Source: Pantoea sp. Nvir
GTDB lineage: Bacteria > Pseudomonadota > Gammaproteobacteria > Enterobacterales > Enterobacteriaceae
Length of the DNA stretch: 64,000 nucleotides
NCBI RefSeq assembly: GCF_009829915.1
Contig: NZ_SZZW01000001.1
Coordinates: forward strand, 427,626-491,625
Direction: 5' to 3'
In this document: positions 11,832 to 23,150 of the stretch, piece by piece
Layout of the letters: each line of letters starts with the position of its first letter
Position numbering within the stretch: the stretch's first letter is position 1
Notes under the pieces: generated by a model
The model's database searches: none
What the model was told of the DNA's origin: nothing
Seen by the model: the letters and a program-made list of their open reading frames with translations, nothing else
Program-made: the position numbers and the translations under genes

Positions 11832-13484
11832 TTATTGTTCTTTTTCTATCAATAATGCTTCTAGTAGATCAAGATCACGTAATAGAAGATGCATGTTGTC
11901 ATCAGAAATTTGCTGCGTCGCGCGTAGGTGATAGACTTCAGCACGCTCGGCACGTAGCGCAGTCAAACGAAACCGACGTTCCAAGTTTTCTGCAAACAGA
12001 GCTTGCTCTAGATCACTCTTGCCATCAGCGCGTCGGCGCAAATTGCCAATCACTCGCAAACTTACCTCTTTAAGTAATTCAGGATCAATATTCTCCTTGG
12101 TATCAATTTCCAACCTCTCTTCCATTTTATGGAGACTCTTAATCGCTACACTTGCCATCACCGCACGAGCATTTTGCAGCTCGTGATGATGATTTCCAGC
12201 TTTATCGATACCATCCACGTTGCGTAACAGCAGCGGGAGTATTACAACACCCACTAGTAGTGAAAAAAGGATAACACCGGTGGCAATAAACACTAGTTCA
12301 TAGCGCGCTGGAAAAGGCTTACTGTTAGCAAGAAATAACGGGATAGAGAGAACACCAGCTAAGGTAATTGCGCCACGCACCCCTGCGAAAGAGGCAATGA
12401 GCAACTCACGTAGCGAATAATTGGCGAACTCCATTGGTTTTTTTTTCAATATGCGTTTGCTAAGACGCTGCATAATCCATAACCAGCTGAAACGTACGAC
12501 TATAAGGGCCACATAAACTATAATGATATCAGTAAAGAGCATCCAGAGCTCAACATTTGGATCAGCATTAGCAGCGTTAATAGAGGTGCTTATAATATCT
12601 GGCAGTTGCAAACCAAGCATCAGAAACACCATACCGTTAAAGACAAACTCCAACATCTGCCAGACACTATTGGCGCGTAGACGCATCGCTAGTGGCGCCT
12701 GCCTAATGATGCCTGATCGGGTAATGGTCATTCCCGCCGCAACTGCCGCCAAGATACCGGAGACACCTAGGTGTTCAGCAATTAGATACGATGCGAACGG
12801 CAGTAGTAGAAGAAACACTGTTTGCGTTGCCGGATCGTCCCCGCTCCAGCGACTCAGCAATCGCAGTGATTTACCATAGAGCCAGCACACTGTGACGCCG
12901 GCTACCAAACCACCAATCGTTACTTTAAAAAATTCAATGCTAGCGCCGCCCCAAGTGAATACTATAGTGCCCATTGCTACTGCAACAGTGAATTTCAACG
13001 AAACTAAACCGGATGCATCGTTCATTAGGGCTTCACCCTGTACCACAGACATGATTTTTTTTGGAATGCGTCCTTCACCAACAATACCGGAGAGGGCTAC
13101 TGCATCCGTCGGCGATAACACTGCTGCTAGTGCAAAGGCAGGAATGAGTGGAATACTAGGCACTGTCCAGTAAATCAGATATCCGATGCCTACCACAGTA
13201 ATGAGCACTAGCACTAAGGCTAGACCAATAATTTCCCGGCCATGATGTAAGAATTCTCTGATAGGAGTTTTCCAACCATCAGCAAAAAGAAGCGGAGGAA
13301 CAAATAGCACAAGAAAAAGTTCAGGGTCAAAATCAACATGCAGCCCGAATGTCGGCCAGGCAAGCAATGCCCCGGCAAGGATTTGTACCAGAGGCAGAGG
13401 GATCTGAAATGGTAAAATACGCGCAGCAACCCCGGATAGCGATACCACTAGTGTCATAATGAGAATAGTGAAAAAAATTTCCAT
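11832..13484 (-). CDS. yjcE: CPA1-family Na+/H+ antiporter YjcE
   Basis: An inner-membrane monovalent cation/proton antiporter involved in pH and sodium homeostasis. The 550 residues match E. coli YjcE (549). About a dozen hydrophobic spans fill residues 1-410, with the family core LSPTDAVALSGI (about 124-135) and GEALMNDASGLV (about 149-160), whose Asn-Asp pair is part of the exchange site. A charged cytoplasmic tail follows (about 430-550). It is convergent with acs, as expected once yjcF-actP-yjcH are deleted. The frame is intact. The exact cation preference cannot be read from sequence. Confidence 0.93.
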   Translation of the reverse strand: MEIFFTILIMTLVVSLSGVAARILPFQIPLPLVQILAGALLAWPTFGLHVDFDPELFLVLFVPPLLFADGWKTPIREFLHHGREIIGLALVLVLITVVGIGYLIYWTVPSIPLIPAFALAAVLSPTDAVALSGIVGEGRIPKKIMSVVQGEALMNDASGLVSLKFTVAVAMGTIVFTWGGASIEFFKVTIGGLVAGVTVCWLYGKSLRLLSRWSGDDPATQTVFLLLLPFASYLIAEHLGVSGILAAVAAGMTITRSGIIRQAPLAMRLRANSVWQMLEFVFNGMVFLMLGLQLPDIISTSINAANADPNVELWMLFTDIIIVYVALIVVRFSWLWIMQRLSKRILKKKPMEFANYSLRELLIASFAGVRGAITLAGVLSIPLFLANSKPFPARYELVFIATGVILFSLLVGVVILPLLLRNVDGIDKAGNHHHELQNARAVMASVAIKSLHKMEERLEIDTKENIDPELLKEVSLRVIGNLRRRADGKSDLEQALFAENLERRFRLTALRAERAEVYHLRATQQISDDNMHLLLRDLDLLEALLIEKEQ

Positions 13485-14629
13485 GCTTTCCTTAGGACAA
13501 TTGTAAAGTCAAAATAGTGTTATGAAAATTCAAGTCTAAAGCAAAGTATGCAAAGAATGGTAAGGGACACGTACACAGTGGTAAAAAAGAAAAAATTACG
13601 GACGGAGCTATGTTTACTCGATCAAAAAATAATATCATCCAATCACTGGTGTAAAAGATCATCAGCATCACGATGATAATCACAGATGGATACTATATCG
13701 CTACTAGAAAGATTCTGATGCTAGTCATAGCGTTATCGGTAGAATGATAAAATAAAATGACCAAGCACCATCTATATGCTAGATGCTGAATTTTCATCAG
13801 CAGCGATGAACAGGACCGTCATATTCTAACGTTAGTATTGTCAGTCAAGTTTTTATTATCAACAGGTTGTATAAAATACAAGTATGGATACTGCTTGTGG
13901 GAAAGATAACTAATAACTGGCCTCTCTAAATTTTTTTCTATAATAGCGCATCTAGTGGCACAGTTGACTTTAAGTCTTAAAGCTTCTGAAGGAGATAGAG
14001 AAGATTAATGTAGAGTATGGCATGAAATTTCAAACGTTTTCCTTCCTTAATTTAGGAAGGACAGAGCTCGCTACGTGTTTTCTAAAGAATTGTGTATGCG
14101 GTGGTATATAAACCCTGTCGCCATTTAGCGACTAAATTTCCAAATGACAAGAATTTTCTTGATAACAAAGATATCCAAAAGCTTGCTGAGAGAGCAACAA
14201 TTAGACGTAGATAATTTTGTTATCTTAGATGTCGTGCAATGAGCATCAACAAATTTATCAAATAATTTTCGTAGTACTGTAAGTGACTTTGATATTTAAA
14301 GTTATTTTTATTTATTAAGGAATATTACTATGATGCAATCTACATTCATAATTTTTGATAATGATCAAATTTATTTTGATATATTTTTTTTAAAAAAAGT
14401 TTTTTTGTGTAAAACACTCTTTTATGTACCACTATTACAGATAAAGTAAAAAACAATTGCATTCACTAGCAGTGATTAAGCTCCCTTCTTATAGAAGGGA
14501 TGAATATGTTATCAAATTAGTGCACTTTTAAATAAAGTTTCAATAAATAAAAAATCCGAATCGAATATTCAAGCATATTCTAAATAGATTTGAGAATAAA
14601 TTCTCATATTTAACAAATCCTAAAAAATA
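13485..14629. other. gene-less stretch between yjcE and ssb
   Basis: About 1.1 kb of AT-rich DNA where E. coli has ghxP, soxR, soxS, pdeC and yjcB; none is recognisable. Two perfect short inverted repeats occur: CCTTCCT/AGGAAGG at 14041-14060 and TCCCTTCT/AGAAGGGA with a 3-base loop at 14482-14500. Neither is followed by a T run. Confidence 0.5.
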
Positions 14630-15175
14630 TTAAAACGGAATGTCGTCATCAAAATCCATTGGTGGTTCGTTATTAATTTCTTGTGCGCTTTTCTGCATCT
14701 GCATCCGCGATTGTACGCTTTTGCTAAACTGTTTACTTTCTTGTGGTTGCTGCAGCTGGCACCAGCTACTGTTGCTACTCTGACCTCCACCCATTATTAA
14801 TGTACCACCAGAACTAGCAATCTGGTGTCGACCACCTAGCATCTGCATAGTGCCGTTAACGTTTACCACTACCTCTGTGGTGTAACGATCTTGGCCGCTC
14901 TGATCCTGCCATTTACGGGTACGCAGCTGCCCTTCAATATAAACTTGAGAACCTTTGCGCAAATACTCACCAGCAATTTCCGCCATTTTCCCGAATAGCA
15001 CAACACGATGCCATTCTGTACTCTCTTTTTTTTCACCGGTCTGTTTGTCACGCCAGCCTTCTGACGTAGCCAGCATCATGTTAGCAACTGCACCACCATT
15101 AGGCATATAGCGCACTTCCGGATCTTGACCCAGATTCCCGATAAGAATCACTTTATTTATGCCACGACTAGTCAT
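14630..15175 (-). CDS. ssb: single-stranded DNA-binding protein
   Basis: A tetrameric ssDNA-binding protein of the replisome and repair. The ATG at 15175 gives 181 residues (E. coli 178) with the OB fold at about 1-115 beginning [16 protein letters not shown], a low-complexity Q/S-rich linker and the acidic C-terminal tip MDFDDDIPF that recruits partner enzymes. An upstream extension of the frame is foreign to the family and rejected. It is divergent from uvrA with 228 bases between them, as in E. coli. The shared control region carries a damaged LexA box. Confidence 0.97.
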   Translation of the reverse strand: MTSRGINKVILIGNLGQDPEVRYMPNGGAVANMMLATSEGWRDKQTGEKKESTEWHRVVLFGKMAEIAGEYLRKGSQVYIEGQLRTRKWQDQSGQDRYTTEVVVNVNGTMQMLGGRHQIASSGGTLIMGGGQSSNSSWCQLQQPQESKQFSKSVQSRMQMQKSAQEINNEPPMDFDDDIPF

Positions 15176-15303
15176 GTTGCTCTCTCCCAATGAATAAATG
15201 CTTAATGAATCTGAAATAATAATAATTATATCATACCCAGCTAACCATCCCAATTACTAGTCAGTTCATTTAAAAGCTTATTTTAAATTCACAAAACAAA
15301 AAA

Positions 15304-15323
15304 TACTGGATATTTAATGAGTA
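15304..15323. promoter_or_regulatory. decayed LexA (SOS) box between ssb and uvrA
   Basis: TACTGGATATTTAATGAGTA resembles the SOS operator TACTGTATATATATACAGTA and sits where E. coli has the ssb/uvrA LexA box. The left half CTG is intact, but the right half reads GAG in place of the nearly invariant CAG. No lexA gene is found at its expected place between yjbJ and plsB. The site is most likely a non-functional relic (inference). Confidence 0.4.
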
Positions 15324-15403
15324 TGTTTTTTTATCATAAAATATTATTACGTTAATCGTGTTAGTGACGTATAGAATGCGTGTTACTTAATTGGGAAATA
15401 TGA

Positions 15404-18229
15404 ATGGCTAAAATCGAAGTTCGTGGTGCCCGCACCCATAATTTGAAAAACATCAACCTGATCATCCCTCGCGATAAACTCATAGTAGTCACCGGCCTAT
15501 CAGGTTCTGGAAAATCCTCTCTAGCGTTTGATACACTCTATGCAGAAGGTCAGCGTAGATACGTAGAATCACTTTCTACATATGCACGCCAGTTTCTCTC
15601 CTTAATGGAGAAACCAGATGTCGACCATATAGACGGTCTATCGCCTGCTATTTCTATCGAGCAAAAGTCTACTTCACATAATCCTCGCTCTACGGTCGGT
15701 ACAATCACAGAGGTGTATGACTATCTACGTCTACTTTTCTCACGTGTTGGAGAAGCACGTTGTCCAGATCATCACACATTGCTGGCAGCGCAAAGTGTCA
15801 GCCAGATGGTGGATCAAGTGCTAGCACAGGATGAGGGACGTCGTCTGATGCTAATAGCGCCTTTAGTGAAAGACCGTAAAGGAGAACATATTAAAATATT
15901 AGAAAACTTAGCCATTCAGGGATACACACGCGCACGTATTGATGGCAAAGTATGTGATTTCTCTAATATACCGAAGCTAGAACTTCAGAAGAAACATACT
16001 ATTGAAGTTATTATTGATCGTTTTAAGCTCCGCAAGGATATGGCAACGCGCCTTACTGAATCTTTTGAAACCGCTCTGAATCTTTCTAGTGGAATAGCAA
16101 TTGTTGCTGATATGGAAGACGCCGCGTTTGGAGAATTATTCTTCTCAGCCAACTTTGCATGCCCGATATGCAGCTATAGTATAAATGAATTAGAGCCGTG
16201 TTTCTTTTCTTTTAATAACCCAGCAGGCGCCTGCCCGACGTGTGATGGTCTGGGCGTGCAGCAATATTTTGATCCCGAGCGCTTGGTACAACATAGCGAA
16301 CTTTCACTAGCTAACGGCGCACTGCAAGGCTGGGACCGCCGTAATTTCTACTATTTTCAGATGCTACGTTCGCTTGCTAAATACTTAAATTTTGACGTTG
16401 AAGCACCGTTCAATACTCTCAGTGAAAAAGTACAGAAAGTGATCCTATATGGTTCTGGAAAAAAGAATATTGAATTTAAGTATATTAACGATCGCGGGGA
16501 TACGACAGTGCGGTGCCATCCCTTTGAGGGAGTGCTCCATAATATGGAACGTCGTTATAAGGACACGGAATCCACCGCAGTACGTGAAAATTTGGGGAAG
16601 TTTATTAGCAATCGAGAGTGTGTCAGCTGTGCAGGTACACGCTTACGGCGTGAAGCACGCCACGTGTTTCTAGAGAATATTAACTTACCGACCATATCAG
16701 ATATGAGTATCGGTCATGCAATAGGTTTTTTCCAGAACCTTAAGCTAAGTGGCCAGCGCGCTAAAATCGTTGAAAAAGTGCTGCAGGAAATTAAAAACCG
16801 ACTTAGTTTTCTATTGAACGTTGGACTAAACTACTTGTCAATGTCACGCTCAGCTGAAACACTGTCCGGTGGCGAAGCTCAGCGTATTCGTCTAGCAAGC
16901 CAGATTGGTGCCGGTCTAGTGGGAGTCATGTATGTACTGGATGAACCATCTATAGGGCTGCATCAACGTGATAACGAACGCCTACTGAGCAGCCTTATAT
17001 ACCTGCGCGATATCGGTAACACTGTTATTGTAGTCGAACATGATGAAGACGCAATTCGTGCGGCTGATCACGTAATTGATATCGGTCCTGGTGCGGGTGT
17101 GCACGGAGGGCAGATCGTGGCAGAAGGGACAGTCACAGATATCATGGCGGTCGAAAAGTCACTTACCGGCCAGTTCCTGAGCGGCAAGCGCAAGATTTCT
17201 GTGCCGCAAGAGCGTGCAAAAGGCAATCCAGCGAAAACACTGAAGCTAAGTGGTGCATGCGGCAATAACCTGAAAAATGTGACTCTGACTCTACCGGTTG
17301 GTCTTCTAACCTGTATTACCGGAGTATCAGGTTCAGGTAAATCGACGTTGATTAACGATACCTTATTCCCGGTTGTACAGAATTACTTAAGTGGATCGAT
17401 TCTCAGCAAAGCCGTATCTTATAGTGAGACCAGCGGTCTTGAACACTTCGATAAAGTGATTGATATTGACCAAAGCCCAATCGGGCGCACACCGCGTTCT
17501 AATCCAGCTACCTATACTGGTATCTTCACTCCGGTGCGCACGCTGTTTTCTAGCGTGCCGGAAGCGCGGTCACGCGGCTACAGTGTGGGGCGATTCAGCT
17601 TTAACGTGCGAGGCGGCCGTTGTGAAGCCTGTCATGGAGACGGTGTATTGAAGGTAGAAATGCATTTCTTGCCGGATATTCATGTGCCCTGCGACCAATG
17701 CAAAGGGAAACGCTATAGTCGTGAAACACTTGAGATCAAATATAAATCTAAAAACATACACGAAGTGCTTGAGATGACTATCGAAGAAGCACTTAAATTT
17801 TTTAATGCGTTACCCACACTGACGCGTAAGCTACAGACGTTAATCGACGTAGGACTTTCCTATCTTCTTCTCGGACAGTCGGCAACAACACTATCAGGTG
17901 GCGAAGCGCAGCGAGTAAAACTAGCTCGTGAATTGTCAAAATGCAGCTCCGGCCGAACACTCTATATTCTCGATGAACCAACTACTGGGTTGCATTTCGC
18001 TGATATTGCAAAGCTTCTGGAGGTTCTGCATAAGTTACGTGACCAAGGCAATACTATTGTGGTCATTGAACATAACCTTGACGTAATAAAGACTGCTGAC
18101 TGGATTATTGATCTTGGACCAGAAGGGGGTAATAAAGGAGGTGAAATCCTCGTTTCGGGCACGCCGGAAACTGTAGCAAAGTGCGCAAAATCGCATACTG
18201 CACGCTTTTTGAAACCATTGTTAAAATGA
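15404..18229 (+). CDS. uvrA: excinuclease ABC subunit A
   Basis: UvrA is the damage-recognition ATPase of nucleotide excision repair; it loads UvrB on distorted DNA. The 941 residues are full length. Both ABC halves are complete: Walker [10 protein letters not shown] (about 31-39) and GVSGSGKST (about 640-648), the signatures LSGGEAQR (twice), and the zinc modules with CPIC/CPTC (about 253-283) and CEAC/CDQC (about 740-770). The ATG is preceded by GGGAA at 15393-15397. Keeping uvrA while dprA and probably lexA are lost suggests constitutive excision repair. uvrB and uvrC are outside the window. Confidence 0.98.
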   Translation: MAKIEVRGARTHNLKNINLIIPRDKLIVVTGLSGSGKSSLAFDTLYAEGQRRYVESLSTYARQFLSLMEKPDVDHIDGLSPAISIEQKSTSHNPRSTVGTITEVYDYLRLLFSRVGEARCPDHHTLLAAQSVSQMVDQVLAQDEGRRLMLIAPLVKDRKGEHIKILENLAIQGYTRARIDGKVCDFSNIPKLELQKKHTIEVIIDRFKLRKDMATRLTESFETALNLSSGIAIVADMEDAAFGELFFSANFACPICSYSINELEPCFFSFNNPAGACPTCDGLGVQQYFDPERLVQHSELSLANGALQGWDRRNFYYFQMLRSLAKYLNFDVEAPFNTLSEKVQKVILYGSGKKNIEFKYINDRGDTTVRCHPFEGVLHNMERRYKDTESTAVRENLGKFISNRECVSCAGTRLRREARHVFLENINLPTISDMSIGHAIGFFQNLKLSGQRAKIVEKVLQEIKNRLSFLLNVGLNYLSMSRSAETLSGGEAQRIRLASQIGAGLVGVMYVLDEPSIGLHQRDNERLLSSLIYLRDIGNTVIVVEHDEDAIRAADHVIDIGPGAGVHGGQIVAEGTVTDIMAVEKSLTGQFLSGKRKISVPQERAKGNPAKTLKLSGACGNNLKNVTLTLPVGLLTCITGVSGSGKSTLINDTLFPVVQNYLSGSILSKAVSYSETSGLEHFDKVIDIDQSPIGRTPRSNPATYTGIFTPVRTLFSSVPEARSRGYSVGRFSFNVRGGRCEACHGDGVLKVEMHFLPDIHVPCDQCKGKRYSRETLEIKYKSKNIHEVLEMTIEEALKFFNALPTLTRKLQTLIDVGLSYLLLGQSATTLSGGEAQRVKLARELSKCSSGRTLYILDEPTTGLHFADIAKLLEVLHKLRDQGNTIVVIEHNLDVIKTADWIIDLGPEGGNKGGEILVSGTPETVAKCAKSHTARFLKPLLK

Positions 18230-18327
18230 TATATAAAATCAGACTGAACGTAGAAGCGATTAATTACATTATTGATATATATTTTTTTATGAATAAAAAC
18301 CTGTATATAAAAAATTTTTAGTATGAA

Positions 18328-18359
18328 TTCAAGGGCTTCTCACAGAAAAAGCCCTTGAA
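18328..18359. repeat. inverted repeat between uvrA and the yitT-family gene
   Basis: A perfect 11-bp stem (TTCAAGGGCTT at 18328-18338, 10-base loop, AAGCCCTTGAA at 18349-18359) lies between two convergent genes, about 100 bases after uvrA. No T run follows on either strand. It may be a former bidirectional terminator or an mRNA 3'-end stabiliser. Confidence 0.5.
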
Positions 18360-18463
18360 CTACTGGATACTTCTGCGACACGATACTCGGTATTTATTAC
18401 TAATACAATTACCAACGCTGATATATATACTTAAAGTTTCCCATTAACGGGAAAATCATATTT

Positions 18464-19078
18464 TTAAATTATGTACCGGCCAGGACGATGATACATCGTA
18501 ATAATTAAGTTTAGGAGCACCGCGCCCACGACCGATACTATTAACATCGGTACACTGACAACAAACAACGAAGCTAATACAACACAAGTATCAACAACCA
18601 TTTGCAACTTCCCGGCACGTAACCCCATATGATCCTGCAGCCACAGAGCCAGAATATTAATTCCTCCTAAGCTGGCTTTATGCCGGAACAATAATATAAA
18701 CCCCATCCCCATAATCACGTTACCAAACAGTGTTGCATAAATAGGATTAAGCGTAGAAAAGTGTATAAATAAAGAATGGGCATGTGTAAAAAGAGAGACA
18801 AGCCCTACTGAACAGAAAGTTTTCAGGGTAAACTCCCATCCTATACGATAGACTGAAAGCCAATAAAATGGCAGATTAACTAGAAAAAAAATACTACCGA
18901 AAGAAAGCGGCGACACATAGCTAATTAAAAAAGCTATGCCAGCAGTGCTACCAGTTAGTGCACCCGCTTGTTTCAGCATAATAATGCCAAAGGAGACCAT
19001 AAGTGTGCCAAGCAGGATCGCGAGCATATCTTCAATATACGAATGTGTTATACGATCAAGCTCTACAAAGTTATCCAT
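18464..19078 (-). CDS. YitT-family integral membrane protein
   Basis: The 204-residue membrane protein has about five to six hydrophobic spans and the pattern LLGTLMVSFGIIMLKQAGALTG near the N-terminus and KASLGGINILALWLQ near residue 135. Both are typical of the YitT/YpjC family (DUF161), whose function is not established. It looks complete and lies convergent to uvrA in the space where E. coli has tyrB and aphA. I name it by family only. Its retention in a shrinking genome suggests a real role, perhaps in small-molecule transport (inference). Confidence 0.75.
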   Translation of the reverse strand: MDNFVELDRITHSYIEDMLAILLGTLMVSFGIIMLKQAGALTGSTAGIAFLISYVSPLSFGSIFFLVNLPFYWLSVYRIGWEFTLKTFCSVGLVSLFTHAHSLFIHFSTLNPIYATLFGNVIMGMGFILLFRHKASLGGINILALWLQDHMGLRAGKLQMVVDTCVVLASLFVVSVPMLIVSVVGAVLLNLIITMYHRPGRYII

Positions 19079-19611
19079 AGAGAGACCTTATTTTATTCAA
19101 TGCTAAGTAATTATTGCCGGGCTGATGTAAGAAACTCACCAAACTTCACTTCTTATAAATTTCTGAAGAAAGAAAATCCATAAGATGAATATATCAGTAA
19201 ATTTTATTTAATCTTTTATAGAGGCCCTACTGGAAAAATCTGTAAAACATACGTAAATATGATTTTTAGTTAATATGTTAACATTAAATACATCTATTTT
19301 GCACTCAATATGCACATAACGCATGTTTTTGACATATTTCGTTCTCTAGGAGCATCCTTAATTTCCTTCTTCTTAACAAATGTCTCCACACCAAGATTTT
19401 TACATGTAATATGCCAAGAGATAGTTTATTAGCATACTCATACAAGAGAAATCAGAACAGGGAGCATAATAAATCTAGTCAATATATTCAGATAATTTAT
19501 CAACTAAATGTTCATTAACTCTACCATACCTAAGCCTAATTTAATTAAGTAAGATTTATAAATACAAGATGCCCGTAACATTAAATGTACCTACTTAAGG
19601 TCAGAAGGGGA
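19079..19611. other. gene-less stretch between yitT-family gene and dnaB
   Basis: About 530 bases. In E. coli alr (alanine racemase) follows dnaB here; I looked for it on the minus strand and found no recognisable segment. Confidence 0.55.
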
Positions 19612-21018
19612 CTATTTATCATATGCTGGACCGGCATAGTTGTCAAAGCGAGACCATTGACCGTTAAAGGTCAGACGCACTGTACCAATAGGACCATTAC
19701 GCTGTTTACCTAAAATAATTTCGGCGATGCCTTTTAGATCGCTATTTTCATGGTAAACTTCATCGCGGTAGATAAACATAATCAGGTCGGCATCTTGCTC
19801 TATAGAACCTGATTCACGTAGATCTGCATTAACGGGTCGTTTGTCGGCACGCTGTTCTAAAGAGCGGTTAAGCTGCGACAACGCCAGTACAGGCACGTTA
19901 AGCTCCTTAGCTAGTGCCTTAAGCGAGCGGGAGATCTCAGCGATCTCCTGAGTACGGTTGTCGGAAAGCGCTGGCACGCGCATTAACTGCAGATAATCTA
20001 TCATAATCATACTCAATCCGCCATTCTCACGGAACACACGCCGTGTACGTGAACGCACTTCTGTAGGCGTCAAGCTAGAAGAGTCATCTATATACATATT
20101 CTTTTTTTCTAGCAAAATACCCATGGTACCGGATATGCGCGCCCAATCCTCATCGTCAAGTTGTCCGGTACGAATGCGCGTTTGATCTACACGTGACAGC
20201 GATGCTAGCATACGCATCATGATCTGCTCACGAGGCATCTCCATACTAAAAATGAGTACTGGCTTATCGTGTAACATCGCAGCATTTTCGCATAGGTTCA
20301 TGGCAAAAGTAGTTTTGCCCATTGATGGACGTGCTGCGATAATGATTAGGTCCGATGGTTGCAGGCCCGTCGTTTTTTTATTTAAGTCTTGATAGCCAGT
20401 ATTAACCCCGGTGACACCATCGTGAGGCCTAGAGAACAAGGATTCAATGCGCGAAATCGTTGCTTCCAGCACCTCATGAATGTTCTTTGGTCCCTCATCT
20501 TTGTTGGCACGCGCCTCAGTAATTTTAAAGACCTTGGATTCGGCAAAATCGAGCAACTGGTCGCTATTACGACCTTGAGGATTGTAACCTGCCTCAGCTA
20601 TCCGATTTGCCACTGATATCATTTCGCGTACAACTGCCCGTTCGCGTACGATATCAGCATAGGCATTAATGTTTGCAGCGCTGGGCGTATTTTTCGTTAA
20701 TTCCGCCAAATAAGCAAACCCACCAACTATCTTTATCTCGCCACGCGTTTCCAATGATTCAGCAAGCGTAATTAGGTCAATAGGCTGACCTGCCTCCAGC
20801 AACCGCTTCATTTCAGAAAAAATTAGGCGGTGAGAACGGTTGAAGAAATCATCTGCTACTACACGCTCAGAAACGTTATCCCAGCGCTCGTTATCCAGCA
20901 TCAATCCACCCAAGACTGACTGCTCAGCTTCAATTGAATGCGGCGGTATTTTAATGCCTTCTAGGCGCTCGCTACTCTGTCTATCGTGATTTTTTTTGGT
21001 GGATTTATTGCCTGCCAT
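19612..21018 (-). CDS. dnaB: replicative DNA helicase DnaB
   Basis: A hexameric 5'-3' helicase that drives the replication fork and recruits primase. The 468 residues compare with 471 in E. coli. The N-terminal DnaB domain (about 25-130) contains PPHSIEAEQSVLGG, and the RecA-like ATPase domain has the Walker A ARPSMGKTTFAMN (about 229-241), FSMEMPREQIMMR and IMIDYLQLM (Walker B). The frame is intact. It lies downstream of pspG and dusA in the same orientation, as in E. coli, with qor deleted between. Confidence 0.98.
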   Translation of the reverse strand: MAGNKSTKKNHDRQSSERLEGIKIPPHSIEAEQSVLGGLMLDNERWDNVSERVVADDFFNRSHRLIFSEMKRLLEAGQPIDLITLAESLETRGEIKIVGGFAYLAELTKNTPSAANINAYADIVRERAVVREMISVANRIAEAGYNPQGRNSDQLLDFAESKVFKITEARANKDEGPKNIHEVLEATISRIESLFSRPHDGVTGVNTGYQDLNKKTTGLQPSDLIIIAARPSMGKTTFAMNLCENAAMLHDKPVLIFSMEMPREQIMMRMLASLSRVDQTRIRTGQLDDEDWARISGTMGILLEKKNMYIDDSSSLTPTEVRSRTRRVFRENGGLSMIMIDYLQLMRVPALSDNRTQEIAEISRSLKALAKELNVPVLALSQLNRSLEQRADKRPVNADLRESGSIEQDADLIMFIYRDEVYHENSDLKGIAEIILGKQRNGPIGTVRLTFNGQWSRFDNYAGPAYDK

Positions 21019-21719
21019 ATTAAATATAATACCGATCTTTTAAGGGAACGAACCAGTATACATTATGGAGACACGACCCTTATATTTCATATTTAACAAT
21101 CACAGTTAGCAAAAATGATAAAATATACGCAGAATCTACCACATAGTCCGGACCTTTATGAGTTATTGCGCGAATAGATCATTATTTCTACCGATCTTTT
21201 TGTCTTTCTTAACATGCAGTGCAGTTAAAAACTATGCCATTGTTACTCAGTACATTGATACTTAATGTTCGCTACAGGTTATATTCGATTACTAGAGTAT
21301 ACGGAGTAAGATGAGCGTAGATAAATTTACTAGACTATGCTGGTCTAGCCTATGGAGCAAATAGCATAACTTTCAAACAGAAGCCGCTATTTGTTTTCTT
21401 CTGATAGTTTACTACTTGACTGTACCAGAATTACAAAGCACGCTAAATGTCTATTACTTCATGAGTTAACAAACAGACGGCATGACAACTAATTACCTAT
21501 TATTGCAATTAATTATTTATTAAGCAAAGCGATGCTAATAAAAATCATGAGAACCCTAAGGAGCCATCAACTTCATCGTGCGTTAAGTGATTTCTATTTA
21601 CTCGACAGCAACTATCTTAACAAAAAAGATATTCAGTAGAATATATATTTAATTTTAAATCAGGCATAAGTATTCAGATCAATTTGATATTTCTCATTTA
21701 ATTAATATTTGTAATATCT
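21019..21719. other. gene-less stretch between dnaB and pspG
   Basis: About 700 AT-rich bases where E. coli has qorA. No gene or relic recognised. Confidence 0.55.
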
Positions 21720-21968
21720 TTATAACTTAATGATCTTTCTAAGTAATTTTAGGTATTTTTTTTCATGGTCATCACTAAAAAAAGTATGACAAATCCAAGC
21801 AGAAATAAACGCCAGAAGTAACCAAGGCAATAATTTAATTATAAGGCTCAACAAGCATCCTATAAACATTAATAATGTTGCGATTATTATCGCCGCTAAT
21901 ACGCCTAATAGTGATACACCTGTGACCAGCAGCACCAGGAAAAATCCCAAAACAAATATAATTTCCAT
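21720..21968 (-). CDS. pspG: phage-shock protein G
   Basis: An 82-residue inner-membrane protein of the phage-shock (envelope stress) regulon. The start at 21968 has AAGGAG eight bases upstream. The N-terminal half aligns with E. coli PspG (80 aa) through VTGVSLLG and KLLPWLLLA, with two hydrophobic helices (about 1-40 and 44-62). An in-frame ATG further upstream adds a polar 15-residue leader not found in the family. In E. coli pspG is driven by PspF and sigma54; I found no clear -24/-12 element upstream. It follows dusA by 174 bases in the same orientation. Confidence 0.85.
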   Translation of the reverse strand: MEIIFVLGFFLVLLVTGVSLLGVLAAIIIATLLMFIGCLLSLIIKLLPWLLLAFISAWICHTFFSDDHEKKYLKLLRKIIKL

Positions 21969-22142
21969 TATTTTCTCCTTTTGTGATTTCTCGCAACATA
22001 CCGCAAGAAGCATGTATTAAACTGATACACTGATTTTTTATATTATATGTAGAAAATGTAACGAATTTTTATAATGAAATTTCCCATTTTCTAGCGCAAA
22101 TGACACCAGTCATAAGGTTTATTATTTTACTATAATGATAGA

Positions 22143-23150
22143 TTATTTAATGTTTTCCGGCATCTTATCCACCAGCGCCAGCGCAGCTTCCACTACACGT
22201 ACGTCTGCGCCAGGTTTGTAAGCGTTCTCACTTAAGTAACGACGCCATTGGTGTGCGCCGGGGAGGCCCTGAAAAAGACCAATCATATGACGTGTAATAT
22301 GGCTTAGATGAATTCCTTTCGATAGCTGTGCTTCAATGTAAGGGTACATGCTGCGTACTACGGCGACTAGATTGGGAATCAACTTATTTTGACTAAAAAG
22401 CTCATGATCAACATGTGTCAGCAAGCCTGGATTTCCATAGGCCGCTCTCCCCATCATCACACCATCGAGGTGTTGAAGATGTATTTTTGCCTCCTCCAGA
22501 GATTTTACGCCGCCGTTAATAGCGATTGTCAGATGCGGAAAATCACGTTTTAATTTATATACACGCGAATAATCAAGCGGGGGGATGACACGGTTATCTT
22601 TTGGACTCAGGTTAGAGAGCCAAGCTTTACGCGCATGAATAATGAAAGTATTGCAGCCGCCACGATGTGCTACAGTGGAGACGAAATTACTTAAAAATTC
22701 GTAACTATCCTGATCGTCAATACCGATGCGAGTTTTTACAGTGACAGGAATAGACACAACCTGGCGCATTGCGTCAATGCAATTTGCTACTAGTGCCGCT
22801 TCAGCCATTAGACAGGCACCAAAAGAGCCATTCTGGACGCGACCAGAAGGGCATCCGACATTGAGATTTACCTCATCGTAACCTCGTGCCTCAGCCAGTT
22901 TTGCACATTGTGCCAAAGCGGTCGGATTGCAGCCACCGAGCTGTAATGCCACCGGATGCTCTGCTTCATTATAAGTTAGGTAGTCATCGCCATTCTTCCC
23001 GTAAATAATGGCGCTAGTAGTCACCATTTCAGTATAGAGTAGGGCATTATCTGTTAACTGACGATGAAAATATCGACAATGGAGATCGGTCCAATTCAGC
23101 ATCGGCGCAACAGAAAAACGTTGGGAGGAGAAGGCAAAAGAGCTGCTCAT
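22143..23150 (-). CDS. dusA: tRNA-dihydrouridine synthase A
   Basis: A flavin enzyme that reduces U20/20a in the D-loop of tRNAs. The 335 residues fit the family. The FMN-binding TIM barrel starts with [11 protein letters not shown] (about 12-22); the catalytic cysteine lies in [16 protein letters not shown] (about 96-112), followed by VKTRIGIDD (about 138-146) and the C-terminal helical domain with [15 protein letters not shown]. There is no strong RBS before the first ATG. It keeps the E. coli order dusA-pspG-dnaB. Confidence 0.95.
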   Translation of the reverse strand: MSSSFAFSSQRFSVAPMLNWTDLHCRYFHRQLTDNALLYTEMVTTSAIIYGKNGDDYLTYNEAEHPVALQLGGCNPTALAQCAKLAEARGYDEVNLNVGCPSGRVQNGSFGACLMAEAALVANCIDAMRQVVSIPVTVKTRIGIDDQDSYEFLSNFVSTVAHRGGCNTFIIHARKAWLSNLSPKDNRVIPPLDYSRVYKLKRDFPHLTIAINGGVKSLEEAKIHLQHLDGVMMGRAAYGNPGLLTHVDHELFSQNKLIPNLVAVVRSMYPYIEAQLSKGIHLSHITRHMIGLFQGLPGAHQWRRYLSENAYKPGADVRVVEAALALVDKMPENIK

